A stretch of DNA of 54,209 nt from Candidatus Nitrosopelagicus sp. (GTDB lineage: Archaea > Thermoproteota > Nitrososphaeria > Nitrososphaerales > Nitrosopumilaceae). Shown piece by piece: positions 52,593 through 54,209 of the stretch (the stretch's first letter is position 1; each line of letters starts with the position of its first letter). Both the position numbers and the translations under genes were made by a program. The DNA lies in assembly GCA_028344155.1 (NCBI GenBank), contig JAOMAI010000004.1, positions 1 through 54,209 on the forward strand. The letters run 5' to 3'. The notes beneath the pieces are model-generated. The model was not told the origin of the DNA. It saw nothing but the letters and a program-made list of their open reading frames with translations, and searched no databases.

Positions 52593-54209
52593 TTATTTTG
52601 TGGAAGAGGCGTGCTTCTTGCCTGAGAACACTTCCGCGAAGCCTTTCCGTGCTTCCACAATCGGCATGAATATGATGATTGCGGCTGCAGCGCTGACCCA
52701 AGCGATTGCGATTCCTACCCATAGTCCGTAGAATCCAAAGTCGAAGACGTATCCTGAGAAGTATAATGGCATTGGCCAGAATATGATAACTACCAAAGTG
52801 AGCAAGCCTCCACCTCTAACACTGAACTTGAAGGCTTTCTTTAGTTGTTCTTCGTCTTGTTCACGCTTTGCAACTTCGGTAGCAGTGATTTCGTGTTGTT
52901 CCATGTCGTCAGTGACAAGGGACATGTGTTGGTCCAATTCTTTCCAATCGTATTTCTTGTTCTGAGCCAAACTGATGACTATACAGATTAATCCTGATGA
53001 TAATATCGCAACTACATTTCCATAAAGCATTGGGAATGCACCGCCAAGTGATGCTATATCTATGACTCCATTGGCCTCAGAGGCTGCAACACTTGTCCAA
53101 GTGGTTAGTGATAGACAGACACCTATTAGTGCGCCCGCTACCGCACCGGCACGAGTTGTTCTATTCCAAATAATCGTTAACGCAATCGGGATGACAGCAG
53201 AGCCAATCAATATTCCCATTGCTAAGTATACAAATCCTAAACTAAGTCCCATTCCTAACAGTACGACCGCAAGCGCACCCATTCCAAGTCCAAACGCAAC
53301 TATAACACCACGACTCACCTTCAACAGCTGTTTGCCTGTAGCCTGTGGATTCTTGTAAGTACGGTAAACATCGTATGTAATCAACGAAGATACTGCGATT
53401 AGTTCTGCAGATCCTGCCGAAGTCACAGCCATGAATAGCATGACTAGTACCATGATGGCACCTATCTCACCCATTAGCACTGATGCTGCTGCTGGAACTA
53501 CAAGTCCGAGCTGCACCTGCTCTGGAGATAGCTCGACATCTATCGCCACCGCCGTCAGTCCCATAGTAGTTGCAAGTGTAAACGGAATTGCGAACCAGCA
53601 CATTCCACCAAGTAAGAAACCCTTTACTGTGGAACTTGGTTGTGCAGCAATTGCACGTTGCCAGTAAGCCTGGTCAACAAAGACAGTTCCAAAGTTTCCT
53701 ACAATATTGATAACTCCAAAGATTAAGCCTCCTGCCGAAGCCATTGTAAGGTATGCACCCATAGCGTTACCATATGTGCTTGGATCACCTTCAACTGCTC
53801 CGCCTTCAGCGAAGGTTGGTGATATCACCGGATTAAGCGAAGCTGCCTCCACCAGTTTGTTATACATTCCTTCGACACCACCCGTGATTGGACTGATGAA
53901 GAATACCATCGCAACGAATGTTAGAATTACTATAAAGATAATGACCGTGTGCATGTAATCCGCTACAAACGTAGCCTTGAGACCACCTACAAGTGTGTAA
54001 ATCATGACACCGACTGGGATTAAGAATGCTGCTAGAGAAATGTCCATACCGGTAAGTCCGTTAACTACGGCTGCACCTCCAAGTAGAAGCATACCAGTTA
54101 CAATCATGTTACATGTTAATGCGAAACCTAAGAAAACTTTGTGAGTACCAGCGCCGAATCTTGCTCTGATAATTTCTAAGAATGTGTGTGCGTTTGGTGC
54201 CTTTCGTTT
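52593..54209 (-). CDS. Sodium:solute symporter (probable urea transporter), 5' end cut by window edge
   Basis: The frame is open to the last base of the window; 538 C-terminal residues are visible and the start lies outside. It has at least 11 transmembrane helices. It begins KAPNAHTFLEIIRARFG, the helix-loop typical of DUR3-type members of the SSS family, and contains GGLKATFVADYMHTVIIF and SAGSAELIAVSSLITYDVYRTY. DUR3 proteins import urea with Na+ or H+. Position next to urease strongly supports urea as substrate. Codon use is much richer in G/C than the neighbouring genes, indicating high expression. Confidence 0.92.
   Translation of the reverse strand, partial: KRKAPNAHTFLEIIRARFGAGTHKVFLGFALTCNMIVTGMLLLGGAAVVNGLTGMDISLAAFLIPVGVMIYTLVGGLKATFVADYMHTVIIFIVILTFVAMVFFISPITGGVEGMYNKLVEAASLNPVISPTFAEGGAVEGDPSTYGNAMGAYLTMASAGGLIFGVINIVGNFGTVFVDQAYWQRAIAAQPSSTVKGFLLGGMCWFAIPFTLATTMGLTAVAIDVELSPEQVQLGLVVPAAASVLMGEIGAIMVLVMLFMAVTSAGSAELIAVSSLITYDVYRTYKNPQATGKQLLKVSRGVIVAFGLGMGALAVVLLGMGLSLGFVYLAMGILIGSAVIPIALTIIWNRTTRAGAVAGALIGVCLSLTTWTSVAASEANGVIDIASLGGAFPMLYGNVVAILSSGLICIVISLAQNKKYDWKELDQHMSLVTDDMEQHEITATEVAKREQDEEQLKKAFKFSVRGGGLLTLVVIIFWPMPLYFSGYVFDFGFYGLWVGIAIAWVSAAAAIIIFMPIVEARKGFAEVFSGKKHASSTK

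Overview
The window looks like chromosome from an ammonia-oxidising archaeon of the Nitrosopumilus type (Nitrososphaerota/Thaumarchaeota). The DNA is AT-rich. It carries archaeal-type genes for PurP purine synthesis, deoxyhypusine synthase, a family B DNA polymerase and an M1 aminopeptidase of the tricorn-factor type. It also has a cupredoxin with a PEFG-CTERM-like tail and a complete urease locus beside a urea-type Na+ symporter. I see no rRNA, tRNA, CRISPR array, insertion sequence or phage module. Coding density is very high: no gene-free stretch exceeds about 250 bases, and most convergent gene pairs touch or interlock at their stop codons.

Layout. 1-6.4 kb: three large exported proteins of unknown function on the minus strand, divergent from a double winged-helix regulator. 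6.5-9.7 kb: the Tat export genes tatC and tatA with another exported protein between them. 9.3-13.9 kb: housekeeping and small unknown genes (SRPBCC protein, UbiX-type prenyltransferase, purP, a DUF151 nuclease-like protein, a membrane protein, a PIN-like protein). 13.9-14.9 kb: a two-gene unit, four-helix membrane protein plus soluble partner, with richer codon choice than its neighbours. 15.0-20.1 kb: an apparent sensory/regulatory island with an NAD(P)-binding membrane protein, a MEDS-domain protein, a winged-helix protein, a cobalamin-binding protein of CarH type and a DICT-domain protein. Several promoters here share a CACTAG element. 20.1-28.5 kb: TPR protein, HD/GNAT-like protein, an orphan OppBC-type permease pair, a JAMM protease, coiled-coil and cupredoxin genes. 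28.5-34 kb: M1 aminopeptidase and two DUF3892-like proteins, one with a long repetitive coiled coil. 34-42.3 kb: Hef-type helicase, then a compact plus-strand run of dCMP deaminase, PolB, SemiSWEET, triosephosphate isomerase and pyruvate phosphate dikinase. 42.4-46.7 kb: a second coiled-coil protein, NDH-2, deoxyhypusine synthase and an XRE-CBS regulator. 46.7-54.2 kb: urease accessory genes ureE-F-G-D on the minus strand, divergent from ureA and a fused ureBC, followed by a sodium:solute symporter (probable urea importer) cut by the right edge.

Together the right end encodes urea uptake, hydrolysis and nickel insertion, which would feed ammonia to energy metabolism. The middle encodes purine and pyrimidine nucleotide steps, DNA replication or repair and gluconeogenic enzymes. 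The two items most worth following up are the 15-20 kb island (candidate cobalamin- and light-linked regulation with a shared TATA-adjacent operator) and the membrane/soluble gene pair at 13.9-14.9 kb that shares the same operator cluster.
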